Assembly (NCBI RefSeq): GCF_031458095.1
Contig: NZ_JAVDXU010000004.1
Coordinates: forward strand, 1 to 64,000
Length of the DNA stretch: 64,000 bases
Reading direction: 5' to 3'
From: Pelomonas saccharophila_A
GTDB taxonomy: Bacteria > Pseudomonadota > Gammaproteobacteria > Burkholderiales > Burkholderiaceae_C
Of the stretch, positions 9,348-16,858 are shown piece by piece (positions within the stretch are counted from its first letter, which is position 1; each line of letters begins with the position of its first letter). A program made the translations under genes and the position numbers. The notes below the pieces were generated by a model, which was not told where the DNA came from, ran no database searches, and was given only the letters and a program-made list of their open reading frames with translations.

Positions 9348-12190
9348 CAGGGCGCTCCGCGCTCCAGCACCACCCGGCCCCACAGGCCCGAGGGCTGGCC
9401 CGGCGTGGCCTCGACGAGGACGGTGACCTCGCGCCGCCCGCCACCCTGAGGCAGGACGACGGAAAACGGTGCCGGCTCGGCGGCGGTCTTCTCGCCCAGC
9501 TTGACGCCATCGACCCAGACCTCGGCCTTGCCCGCGATGCTGCCGAAGGCCAGCTGGGCGCGGCCGTCGTTGCGGTCGGCGCGAACGTTCACGCCGCTGC
9601 GATAGAGGCGGAAGGCCCCGGCTTCGGGGCCGCGCCGCATGGGCGGCTCGTCCCAGCCCCAGGAATTCATGTCGTTTTCGGCCAGCACGACATTGGGGTC
9701 GGGCTTCACGGCCGCGGCCGGCGAGATGCGCCAGCTCAGCAGCGGCGTGGTCGGTTCGGCCGTCGGCACCTGGGGCGGCGCGGCGACGGCATTCAGGGGC
9801 AACTCGACCTCGGCGCCCTGCAGGCCTTGGGCGCTGGCGCGCAGCTTCAATGCGCCGCGGCCGTCGCGGCGGCTCTGCACGATGACCTGGGCGAGGCCGT
9901 TGAACAGGCTGCGTTCGCTGGCCTTGTCGGCCTCGTGGGAGTTGGGATCGCCATTGCCGACGCCGATGATGGCGCCCTGGCCCTCCACTGCGAAGGTGAC
10001 CTTGTCTTGAGCCAGCGGCACCGGCCGGCCCTGGGCGTCCACGGCGCTGACCGTGACGGGCACGGCGTCCAGGCCGTCGCCGGCCAGGGCAGGGCGGTCC
10101 GGCGTCAGCACGAGGCGCACCGCCGCGCCGCTGGTCTCGACGACGTCGCGCGCCACCTCCTTGCCGCCGCTCAGGGCGACGGCTTCGATGCGGCCGGGCG
10201 CATAGGGCACCTGGAAGTAGTTCATCTCGTAGGGGTCGACGGCCTGTTCGCCGACCTCCCTGCCGTTGAGCAGAACGCGGACGCGCTGCGCGTTGCTGGT
10301 CACCATCACGCGGATGTTCTGGCCTTCGCGGCCGGCCCAGTTCCAGTGCGGCTGCAGCTTCACGACGGGCTTGTCCTTGACCCACTGCGCCTGATGGATC
10401 CAGAAGGCGCCCTTGGCGAAGCCAGCCAGGTCCATGGCGCCGAAGAAGGAGCTGGCACTCGGCCACTCATAAGGCGTGGGCTCGCCGCGGTAGTCGATGC
10501 CCGTCCAGACAAAACTGCCGGCGATGAAGGGCCGCTGCGCGATGGCCTTCCAGGCGTCGCGGTGGGTATTGCCCCAGGACGAGGGCTCGTCGTCGTAGCT
10601 GGCCATGACCTGGCCCTTGCGGTCACTCGCGTACTCGCCGCGGGTCATGAAGGCCGAGGTGTCCTCGGTGCTCGTCAGCGGGCGCTTGGGATGCTTCTTG
10701 TGATAGTCGTCGTAGATCCAGATCTGGTAGTTCAGGCCGACGACGTCGACGGCGTCCGCTGCATTGAGGTCGGTGGTGAGGCCGCCGTGCATGGCACCCG
10801 TGGTGGGGCGCGTCGCGTCCAGCTTCCTGATCTCCGCCACCATGCGGCGCGACATCTCATAGCCGGCCTCGGTGCTCTGCAGCGGCTCCTCGTTGAAGAT
10901 GGACCACAGGATGACGCTCGGGTGGTTGCGGTCGCGCCGCACCAGCCAGGTCAGCTGCTGCAGATAGTCCGGGGACGGGTTGAAGTGGCGGTTCTCGTCC
11001 ATGACGAGCAGGCCCATGCGGTCGGCCATGTCCAGCACCTCCGCCGCGGGCGCGTTGTGCGCGAAGCGGATGGCGTTGGTGCCCATCTCCTTCAAGCGGC
11101 GCAGGCGGAATTCCCAGATCGACTCGGGCACGGCGACGCCGACGCCGGCGTGGTCCTGGTGGATGCAGACGCCTTGCAGCTTGACGGACTCGTCGTTGAG
11201 GAAGAAGCCTTTGTCGGCGTCGAAGCGGATCGTGCGGAAACCCGTCTGCACCTCGGTGCGGTCGATTTCCTGGGCACCGTCGCGCAGCACGGCACGCACG
11301 CGGTAGACGTTGGGCTGGGCCAGGGACCAGAGCCTGGGCTCGCGCACGTCCAGCTTCATGCGGGCGACGGCCGACTCGAGGGCGGCGACGCGTGCGCGTG
11401 CGCTGCCCTTGGCCACTTCACGCCCGGCCGGGTCGATCAGCACCACGTCGACGACGCCGTCGCGCGCGGCCTTGGCGCTGCTTTGCAACGTCACTTCCAC
11501 GGGAAGGGTCCAGCGCCCGCCCTGCTTCACCGGGTTGGCATGCAGGCCGTCGGTGGCGATGTGCAGGGCGTCGCGCTTCACCAGCCAGGTATGGCGATAG
11601 ATGCCGGCGCCTTCGTACCACCAGCCCTCCTGGGCGTCGGCATCGACGCGCACGGCAATGGTGTTGGGATCGCTGCCGTAGCGAACATAGGGCGTGATGT
11701 CGATGCTGCGGCCGTTGTAGCCCGACCAGTTGCGGTCGACGACGATGCCGTTCACCCACACGGTGCTGTGGGTGGCGATGGCGTCGAACTGCAGCTCGAT
11801 GTGGCGGCCGCGATCGGCCTCGGACAGCGGCAGATAGCGGCGGTACCAGCCGATGCCGCGTGCCCGATAGCCCTGGGAGGCGTTCTCGTTGCGGTCGAAG
11901 GGGTTCTCGACGGCCCAGTCGTGGGGCAGGTCCAGGCGGCGCCAGCCGGAGTCGTCGAAGTCCGCCGCCGCCGCGCCCCAGCCATTGTTGGCCTTGCCGT
12001 TCTGGTAGCTCATGCCATGGCCCTTGACGGCCGGCATGGCCACCTCACCGCGATGGAAGAGCCAGCCGCCGTCCAGCGACAGGCGTTCGTGGCCGGCCGC
12101 CTGGGTTGCTCCCGCCGACAACGCGAGCACGAGCAGCAGGCAGGAAGCCAGCCAATGGAGAAGGGTGGATGGGCGCAGCATGGAGAGCAT
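9347..12190 (-). CDS. GH2 beta-galactosidase-type glycosidase with C-terminal Ig-like/DUF4982 domains
   Basis: 947 residues with a Sec signal (hydrophobic stretch ending near TQAAG). The order is sugar-binding domain, Ig-like domain, TIM barrel, DUF4982-like domain and a further Ig-like domain with the VGNGDPNSHE pattern common in large GH2 galactosidases. LWSIFNEEP near residue 432 holds the acid/base Glu; STEDTSAF near 510 is the likely nucleophile region. Members hydrolyse terminal beta-galactosides and related glycosides in the periplasm or outside the cell. I start at ATG 12190 (a second ATG lies three codons in at 12181) because it gives a normal signal peptide; the frame is open to 12256. 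The gene follows the PEP-CTERM gene after two strong stem-loops and overlaps the next GH2 gene by one base. Confidence 0.9.
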   Translation of the reverse strand: MLSMLRPSTLLHWLASCLLLVLALSAGATQAAGHERLSLDGGWLFHRGEVAMPAVKGHGMSYQNGKANNGWGAAAADFDDSGWRRLDLPHDWAVENPFDRNENASQGYRARGIGWYRRYLPLSEADRGRHIELQFDAIATHSTVWVNGIVVDRNWSGYNGRSIDITPYVRYGSDPNTIAVRVDADAQEGWWYEGAGIYRHTWLVKRDALHIATDGLHANPVKQGGRWTLPVEVTLQSSAKAARDGVVDVVLIDPAGREVAKGSARARVAALESAVARMKLDVREPRLWSLAQPNVYRVRAVLRDGAQEIDRTEVQTGFRTIRFDADKGFFLNDESVKLQGVCIHQDHAGVGVAVPESIWEFRLRRLKEMGTNAIRFAHNAPAAEVLDMADRMGLLVMDENRHFNPSPDYLQQLTWLVRRDRNHPSVILWSIFNEEPLQSTEAGYEMSRRMVAEIRKLDATRPTTGAMHGGLTTDLNAADAVDVVGLNYQIWIYDDYHKKHPKRPLTSTEDTSAFMTRGEYASDRKGQVMASYDDEPSSWGNTHRDAWKAIAQRPFIAGSFVWTGIDYRGEPTPYEWPSASSFFGAMDLAGFAKGAFWIHQAQWVKDKPVVKLQPHWNWAGREGQNIRVMVTSNAQRVRVLLNGREVGEQAVDPYEMNYFQVPYAPGRIEAVALSGGKEVARDVVETSGAAVRLVLTPDRPALAGDGLDAVPVTVSAVDAQGRPVPLAQDKVTFAVEGQGAIIGVGNGDPNSHEADKASERSLFNGLAQVIVQSRRDGRGALKLRASAQGLQGAEVELPLNAVAAPPQVPTAEPTTPLLSWRISPAAAVKPDPNVVLAENDMNSWGWDEPPMRRGPEAGAFRLYRSGVNVRADRNDGRAQLAFGSIAGKAEVWVDGVKLGEKTAAEPAPFSVVLPQGGGRREVTVLVEATPGQPSGLWGRVVLERGAP

Positions 12191-12222
12191 CCTGGCGGGC
12201 GATTCAATCAGCCAAAGAAATA

Positions 12223-12280
12223 GGTCGCGCGGTCCCTTGAGAAACCGCGCGACCAAAACCGGCCGGGGCGATGCCCGGCC
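12223..12280 (-). terminator. Tandem intercistronic stem-loops
   Basis: Two perfect inverted repeats lie between the PEP-CTERM gene and the GH2 gene: an 11-bp arm pair GGTCGCGCGGT/ACCGCGCGACC (12223-12233 and 12244-12254), and GGCCGGG/CCCGGCC (12261-12267 and 12274-12280). On the transcribed strand the first hairpin reached by polymerase is the 12261-12280 one; the 12223-12254 one follows and runs into TATTTCTTTGG, only moderately U-rich. They probably act as a partial terminator or an RNA-stabilising element that lets the first gene be expressed more strongly than the enzymes downstream. Confidence 0.6.
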
Positions 12281-12299
12281 GGCCCGGACGGTGAAAACT

Positions 12300-13049
12300 T
12301 CAAACGCGGCGGCGGCGGTAGAGCCCGATGCCGGCCAGTCCGGCCAGCCACAGGGCCAGGCTCGTCGGCTCGGGAACGGGAGTGGCGACCGAATCGGCGG
12401 AGGCGGTCAGGCCGATATGCATCTTGGCCCAGTTCGTGGCACCGGGATTGGTCCAGCTCGCCGTCAGCAGGGTCGGGCCGTGATAGGCGGGCGACGATGC
12501 ATCCACGAAGGCTTCGACGAAGTTCGCCGGGCTGCACGTGTCCGTCGTGAAGTCGGTGCTGCACAGCTCGATGTAGGCATTGGCCTGGGCCATGGAGCCG
12601 GTGGCCAGGATGCTGTCCAGTTGGGCGGTGACCGTGATGGTGGCATTGCCACCGACCATGATCTGGCCGTCGAAGACCTTGGCGAAGGCCCAGGCGGACT
12701 GGCCGCCGATGGCCGTGGCGGAAGCGGAAGCCGTGACGCCATTCATGTCCCCGGACGTCTTGGCCGTCAATTGCGCCAGCGCCATGGAGCCGCCATCGTG
12801 AACAGAACTTGCCAGCGCGTTGCCATGCCATCCGACAACGCTGTCATCGAAGCTGGGCGACGTCAAGCCCGTCATGGCGCCGCCCGTGGGCGAAACCCAA
12901 CCCACTTCAGTCGGCAGGTAGTACCACCACTCGCCGCCGGACACGGAGAGCGTCAGGTTCGAGATCTTGACTTCGGCCGTGTCCGCCGCGGCCAGTTGGG
13001 ACGCGGCGACCAGCGCTGCGGCCAGCATGAATTTCGTCTTGTTCAGCAT
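12300..13049 (-). CDS. PEP-CTERM sorting-domain protein, function unknown
   Basis: 249 residues. A Sec signal (about 1-22) is followed by a beta-rich, Gly/Ser/Thr-rich body of no recognised family. The C-terminus is a textbook PEP-CTERM signal: VPEPTSLALW, a hydrophobic helix, then a YRRRRV basic tail. Such proteins are processed by exosortase and are typical of biofilm or exopolysaccharide-producing Gram-negatives (family knowledge). Two cysteines are present in the body (LCSTD, DTCSP). AGGAGA stands just before the ATG. It is the first gene of the carbohydrate operon and has two operator-like palindromes upstream, suggesting sugar-dependent expression. It could be a surface or polysaccharide-binding protein, but that is a guess. 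Confidence 0.85.
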   Translation of the reverse strand: MLNKTKFMLAAALVAASQLAAADTAEVKISNLTLSVSGGEWWYYLPTEVGWVSPTGGAMTGLTSPSFDDSVVGWHGNALASSVHDGGSMALAQLTAKTSGDMNGVTASASATAIGGQSAWAFAKVFDGQIMVGGNATITVTAQLDSILATGSMAQANAYIELCSTDFTTDTCSPANFVEAFVDASSPAYHGPTLLTASWTNPGATNWAKMHIGLTASADSVATPVPEPTSLALWLAGLAGIGLYRRRRV

Positions 13050-13100
13050 GTTGTCTCCTGCGATGACCGTGCCGGATTGCGTTCTTGTCCTTGAGCCGGC

Positions 13101-13143
13101 TGGTCTTACCAGTATCTCTTTTATCGTATTTTGGTCTTACCAG
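13101..13143 (-). promoter_or_regulatory. Two GntR/FadR-like operator palindromes flanking a putative promoter
   Basis: The palindrome TGGTCTTACCAG occurs twice, at 13101-13112 and 13132-13143, exactly 31 bases apart (about three helical turns). Read on the minus strand the core is TGGTAAGACCA. The AT-rich stretch between them (ATACGATAAAAG on the minus strand) is where a promoter for the PEP-CTERM/GH2/GH9 operon would lie. TGGT-N-ACCA operators are typical of GntR-family (FCD subfamily) regulators such as FadR/UxuR. The regulator gene is not in the window. A related site lies at 16157-16167. Confidence 0.6.
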
Positions 13144-13195
13144 TGAAAACACCTACCGCACAGCCGCGATGCCGCGCGCCGGCGGCCGCATCGCT

Positions 13196-14473
13196 TCAGG
13201 CCGTGAAGCGATAGCGGTCCAGCGACGCCGGTTTCATGGTGATCGAGAAGCCTGGCGCCGTCGGCGGCAGGTAGGCCGCGCCGCGCACGACGCAGGGGTC
13301 GACGAAGTGCTCATGCAGATGGTCGACATACTCGATGACGCGGCCCTCGCGCGTGCCGGCGATGCAGAGGTAGTCGATCATGGACAGGTGCTGCACGTAC
13401 TCGCACAGGCCGACGCCGCCGGCATGCGGGCAGACCGGCAGACCAAGCTTGGCAGCCATCAGCATGACCGCCAGGATCTCGTTGACGCCGCCCAGGCGGC
13501 AGCTGTCGATCTGCACGACGTCGATGGCGCCGCGCATCATGAACTGCTTGAAGATGATGCGGTTCTGGCACATCTCGCCGGTGGCGACCTGCATGGGCGC
13601 AATGGCCTGCCGGATGGCGCGGTGGCCTTCGACGTCGTCGGGGCTGGTCGGCTCCTCGATGAACCAGGGCTTGGCGAAGGCCAGATCCTTGAGCCAGTCG
13701 ATGGCCACGGGCACGTCCCAGACCTGGTTGGCGTCGATCATCAGCTTGCGGTCCGGCCCCAGCACCTCGCGGGCGATGCGCAGGCGGCGGATGTCGTCCT
13801 CGCGGTCGCGGCCGACCTTGAGCTTGACGTGGTTGAAGCCGGCGTCGACCGCTTCCTGGCACAGGCGGCGCAGCTTGTCGTCGGGATAGCCCAGCCAGCC
13901 GGCCGAGGTCGTGTAGCAGGGGTAGCCCTCTCGCTCCAGCGTCGCCAAGCGTTCGGCCTTGCCTTCAGCAGCGCGGGTCAGCAGCGCCAGCGCTTCATCC
14001 GGCGTGATGCAGTCGGTGATGTAGCGGAAGTCGACGCAGCGCACCAGCTCCGCCGGGCTCATGTCGGCCACCAGCTTCCACACCGGCTTGCCTTCGGCCT
14101 TGGCCCACAGGTCCCACACCGCGTTGACGACGGCACCGGTGGCGAGGTGGATGGCGCCCTTGTCGGGGCCGATCCAGCGCAGCTGGCTGTCCGACGTGAC
14201 GTGGCGCCAGAAGCGGCCCATGTCGGCGGCGATCCAGTCCAGCTCCAGGCCGACGACGAGATGCCGCATGGCCTCGATGGCAGCGCAGCAGATGTCGTTG
14301 CCGCGGCCGATGGTGAAGGTCAGGCCGTGGCCCTCCAGCCCGGGCTGGTCGGTCTCCAGGATGACGTAGGCGGCCGAGTAGTCGGGGTCCGGGTTCATCG
14401 CGTCCGAGCCGTCGAGATGCTGGGACGTCGGGAAGCGCACGTCCACCGTGCGCAGGCTGGTGATACGGGTCAT
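13196..14473 (-). CDS. L-fuconate dehydratase (enolase superfamily)
   Basis: 425 residues, the usual family length. It belongs to the mandelate-racemase branch of the enolase superfamily: VKLKVG (Lys general base, near residue 218), metal ligands in MIDANQ (near 246), FIEEP (near 270) and GEMCQNR (near 300), and CPHAGGVGLCE carrying the second base His (near 348). The pattern matches L-fuconate dehydratase, which makes 2-keto-3-deoxy-L-fuconate (EC 4.2.1.68). The next two pathway enzymes are encoded just upstream, which supports the specificity. Its ATG overlaps the preceding stop by four bases (ATGA). A rhamnonate-like specificity is the main alternative. Confidence 0.87.
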   Translation of the reverse strand: MTRITSLRTVDVRFPTSQHLDGSDAMNPDPDYSAAYVILETDQPGLEGHGLTFTIGRGNDICCAAIEAMRHLVVGLELDWIAADMGRFWRHVTSDSQLRWIGPDKGAIHLATGAVVNAVWDLWAKAEGKPVWKLVADMSPAELVRCVDFRYITDCITPDEALALLTRAAEGKAERLATLEREGYPCYTTSAGWLGYPDDKLRRLCQEAVDAGFNHVKLKVGRDREDDIRRLRIAREVLGPDRKLMIDANQVWDVPVAIDWLKDLAFAKPWFIEEPTSPDDVEGHRAIRQAIAPMQVATGEMCQNRIIFKQFMMRGAIDVVQIDSCRLGGVNEILAVMLMAAKLGLPVCPHAGGVGLCEYVQHLSMIDYLCIAGTREGRVIEYVDHLHEHFVDPCVVRGAAYLPPTAPGFSITMKPASLDRYRFTA

Positions 14474-15324
14474 GCGGCGACGGTCTTTTGCGTTTGCACG
14501 CCCAGCCCCTGGATGCCCAGGCGCATGGTCTGGCCGGCCTTCAGGTACACAGGTGGCTTCTGGCCCAGGCCCACGCCGGGCGGCGTGCCGGTGGAGATGA
14601 CGTCGCCGGGCTGCAGGCTCATGAATTTGCTGAGGTAGCTGACGATCTGCGCCACGTTGAACACCATGGTGCGCGTGTTGCCGTTCTGGAAGCGGCGGCC
14701 ATCGACTTCCAGCCAGAGGTCCAGCTGCTGCGGGTCAGCCACCTCGTCGGCGGTGACCAGCCAGGGGCCGATGGGCCCGAAGGTATCGCAGCCCTTGCCC
14801 TTGTCCCATTGCGTGCCGCGCTCGAGCTGCCATTCGCGCTCGGAGACATCGTTGACGACGCAGTAGCCGGCCACATGCTTCAGCGCATCGGCTTCCTCGA
14901 TGTAGCGCCCGCCCTGGCCGATGACGACACCCAGCTCCACCTCCCAGTCGGTCTTGACCGAGCCGCGCGGGATCTGCACCGCGTCGTCGGGGCCGCAGAT
15001 GGCGCTGGTCCACTTGGCGAAGACGACGGGCTCGGTCGGCACCGGCAGGCCGGACTCGGCCGCATGGTCGGCGTAGTTCAGGCCGATGCAGATGAACTTG
15101 CCGACGCGGCCGACGCAGGGGCCGATGCGCAGGTCCTGCTGGGGCGCGCCGTCGACGACGGGCAGCGTATTGACGTCGAGGCCGCGCAGGCGCTCGAGGC
15201 CGGCGGGCGTGATCACGTCACCGGCGATGTCGTCGACGTGCGCAGACAGGTCGCGGACGCGGCCCTCAGCGTCGAGCAGGCTGGGGCGTTCCTGGCCGGG
15301 GGGGCCGTAGCGAAGGAGTTTCAT
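14470..15324 (-). CDS. FAH-family hydrolase, probable 2,4-diketo-3-deoxy-L-fuconate hydrolase
   Basis: 284 residues of the fumarylacetoacetate-hydrolase fold: GLNYADHAAESG (conserved entry motif), TDWEVELGVVIG with the metal-binding Glu pair, NDVSERE, and STGTPPGVG near the C-terminus. In non-phosphorylated L-fucose/L-rhamnose pathways such an enzyme cleaves 2,4-diketo-3-deoxy-L-fuconate to pyruvate and L-lactate (EC 3.7.1.26). The assignment rests on the family plus the flanking dehydratase and dehydrogenase. The start at 15324 (MKLLRYG) is typical for the family; the open frame upstream of it is shadow. It lies 35 bases after the dehydrogenase stop and overlaps the dehydratase start by four bases. 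Confidence 0.85.
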   Translation of the reverse strand: MKLLRYGPPGQERPSLLDAEGRVRDLSAHVDDIAGDVITPAGLERLRGLDVNTLPVVDGAPQQDLRIGPCVGRVGKFICIGLNYADHAAESGLPVPTEPVVFAKWTSAICGPDDAVQIPRGSVKTDWEVELGVVIGQGGRYIEEADALKHVAGYCVVNDVSEREWQLERGTQWDKGKGCDTFGPIGPWLVTADEVADPQQLDLWLEVDGRRFQNGNTRTMVFNVAQIVSYLSKFMSLQPGDVISTGTPPGVGLGQKPPVYLKAGQTMRLGIQGLGVQTQKTVAA

Positions 15325-15359
15325 GCGTTGGAGTGCGGTGAGTAGGGCGGCAGGGGGGC

Positions 15360-16139
15360 TCAGATCGTGACGCCGCCGTCCACGGAGACGGCCTGGCCGG
15401 TGATGAAGCGCGAGTCGTCGCTGAGCAGGAAGACGACCAGCGGCGCGATGTCGTCCACGGTGGCCAGGCGCCCCATCGGCTGCCGGGCGATGAAGTCCTT
15501 CTCGGCCTGGACCGGGTCGGCGGCGGCGGCGATGCGGCCGCGCAGCGAGGGGGTGTCGACGGTGCCCGGGCACAAGGCATTGCAGCGCAGGCCCTGCTTG
15601 ACGAAGTCGGCGGCCACGGCCTTGCTCATGCCGATGACGGCGGCCTTGCTGGCGCCATAGGCGAAGCGGTTGGGAAAGCCCTTCACCGACGAGGCCATGG
15701 AGGCCATGTTCAGGACCGACGCGCCGCCGCCGGTGCGTGCCGCCTCGGCCAACATGCCGGGCAGAAAGGCGCGCATCGTGCGCAGCATGCTCTTGACGTT
15801 GAGATCCATGCTGAAGTCCCAGGCCGCCTCGTCGCACTCGAGGACCGTGCCATGGTGGACCACGCCCGCGCAATTGAACAAGCCGTGCAGCGGCGGCAGG
15901 CGCTCGGCCAGGGCTTGGATGGCGGCACTGTCGCGCACGTCGAGCCGCGCGGTGCGCAGCCGTGCAGGTTGGCCGGCCTCGATTGCAAGGCTGGCCAGCG
16001 CGTCTTCCTGGATGTCGGTGGCAATGACCTCGGCGCCCGCCGCCAAGCAGGCGAGGGCGCTGGCCCGCCCGATGCCCTGGCCGGCGGCGGTGATCAGGAG
16101 GGTCTTGCCCGTCAGGCTGCCGATGATGGCTTCAGTCAA
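15360..16139 (-). CDS. SDR-family dehydrogenase, probable 2-keto-3-deoxy-L-fuconate dehydrogenase
   Basis: 259 residues of the classical short-chain dehydrogenase fold: TAAGQGIG (dinucleotide-binding glycine motif), NCAG, a catalytic Ser in NMASMASS, and YGASK (Tyr/Lys). It ends in the usual GQAVSVDGG. The family includes the NAD-dependent oxidation of 2-keto-3-deoxy-L-fuconate to the 2,4-diketo acid, which fits its place before the FAH hydrolase and fuconate dehydratase. No in-frame ATG exists near the N-terminus, so the start appears to be TTG at 16139. A six-codon ATG-led frame (16153 to 16136) ends in TGA overlapping that TTG, which could couple or tune initiation. First gene of a three-gene operon. 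Confidence 0.83.
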   Translation of the reverse strand: MTEAIIGSLTGKTLLITAAGQGIGRASALACLAAGAEVIATDIQEDALASLAIEAGQPARLRTARLDVRDSAAIQALAERLPPLHGLFNCAGVVHHGTVLECDEAAWDFSMDLNVKSMLRTMRAFLPGMLAEAARTGGGASVLNMASMASSVKGFPNRFAYGASKAAVIGMSKAVAADFVKQGLRCNALCPGTVDTPSLRGRIAAAADPVQAEKDFIARQPMGRLATVDDIAPLVVFLLSDDSRFITGQAVSVDGGVTI

Positions 16140-16156
16140 GGTCTTGCTTTCATAGA

Positions 16157-16167
16157 GGTCAGACCAG
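16157..16167 (-). promoter_or_regulatory. GntR/FadR-like operator upstream of the fucose operon
   Basis: GGTCAGACCAG reads CTGGTCTGACC on the minus strand, a TGGTC-N-GACC palindrome like the doublet at 13101-13143, placed just upstream of the dehydrogenase start. A second small palindrome, ATTTCA-GCGT-TGAAAT, lies at 16186-16201. The position suggests repression of the fucose operon by the same GntR-type regulator as the glycosidase operon. Confidence 0.5.
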
Positions 16168-16312
16168 TGTATTTCAAAGGCCCAGATTTCAGCGTTGAAA
16201 TGATGTGAACCGTCATTTCGGTATGACCAAAGTTGGCGTGTGATCCAAGGTCGACCGGCGCTGGGCCTTCCGCCCTACGCTGGCCGCAGCAACAGGCGGC
16301 CAGGGACTCCCT

Positions 16313-16858
16313 GTGAATCGATCGGCAGACCAAAGTCGAATGCGGGTCATCGAGTTCGCCGCCCTGAGCCTGGAGACCAGCGACTACGCCGATGCGGTGC
16401 GCACCCTTGCTGCCGAACTCGCAGCGGAGTCGGGCCACGCAGCATCGGCGCATGTCGAAGTCCGAGGCCTGCAGCAAGCCCTGCATCCTCTCGTCCGGGA
16501 TGAAAGCTTTCGCATCGTCAGCGAGGCGCTGCACAACGCCTTTCATCACGCCGCCGCGCAACGAATCGACGTGGAGATCAACTACGAGGCACGACAACTG
16601 CGAATCCGGGTGCGCGACGACGGCCAGGGCATCGAGCCCGAAGTGTTGAGCCGAGGCGAGAGGGAAGGGCACTTCGGCCTGGGCGGCATGCGCGAACGCG
16701 CCGCGCTTGCGGGCGGCAGCCTGATGGTTCGCAGCCATCCCGAGCAGGGGACAGAGATCGAATTGAGTGTTCCCGGCGCGCGGGCTTACAGTCAGGCGGC
16801 ACCGGCACGATGGTGGTTCCTGTTCGGGAAGTTCTCACCCAGCGAGATCGGAAGATGA
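16313..16858 (+). pseudogene. 5'-truncated sensor histidine kinase, ATPase domain only
   Basis: The frame encodes the HATPase_c domain of a NarL/UhpB-class histidine kinase: SEALHNAFHHA (N box), VRDDGQGI (G1), FGLGGMRERA (G2) and GTEIELSVPG. The segment before it resembles the linker after HisKA_3 in the large beta-propeller sensor kinases of this bacterial group. Upstream of 16313 there is no phospho-acceptor His motif, membrane helix or sensor domain, so about 80% of a normal kinase is missing. It may start at GTG 16313 or ATG 16340, the latter giving about 172 residues. It overlaps the following response-regulator gene by ATGA, the arrangement expected of an intact kinase/regulator operon. 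Most likely a remnant; whether it is still expressed is unclear. Confidence 0.7.

Noticed and set aside
9348..10466. Upstream extension of the GH2-NodB frame to 10466
   Set aside because: It overlaps the whole 3' third of the other GH2 gene in another frame and lacks similarity. The protein with a signal peptide starts at 9347.
16136..16738. Minus-strand frame of 200 codons opposite the truncated kinase
   Set aside because: Shadow of the plus-strand ATPase domain; no motif and a low-complexity composition.
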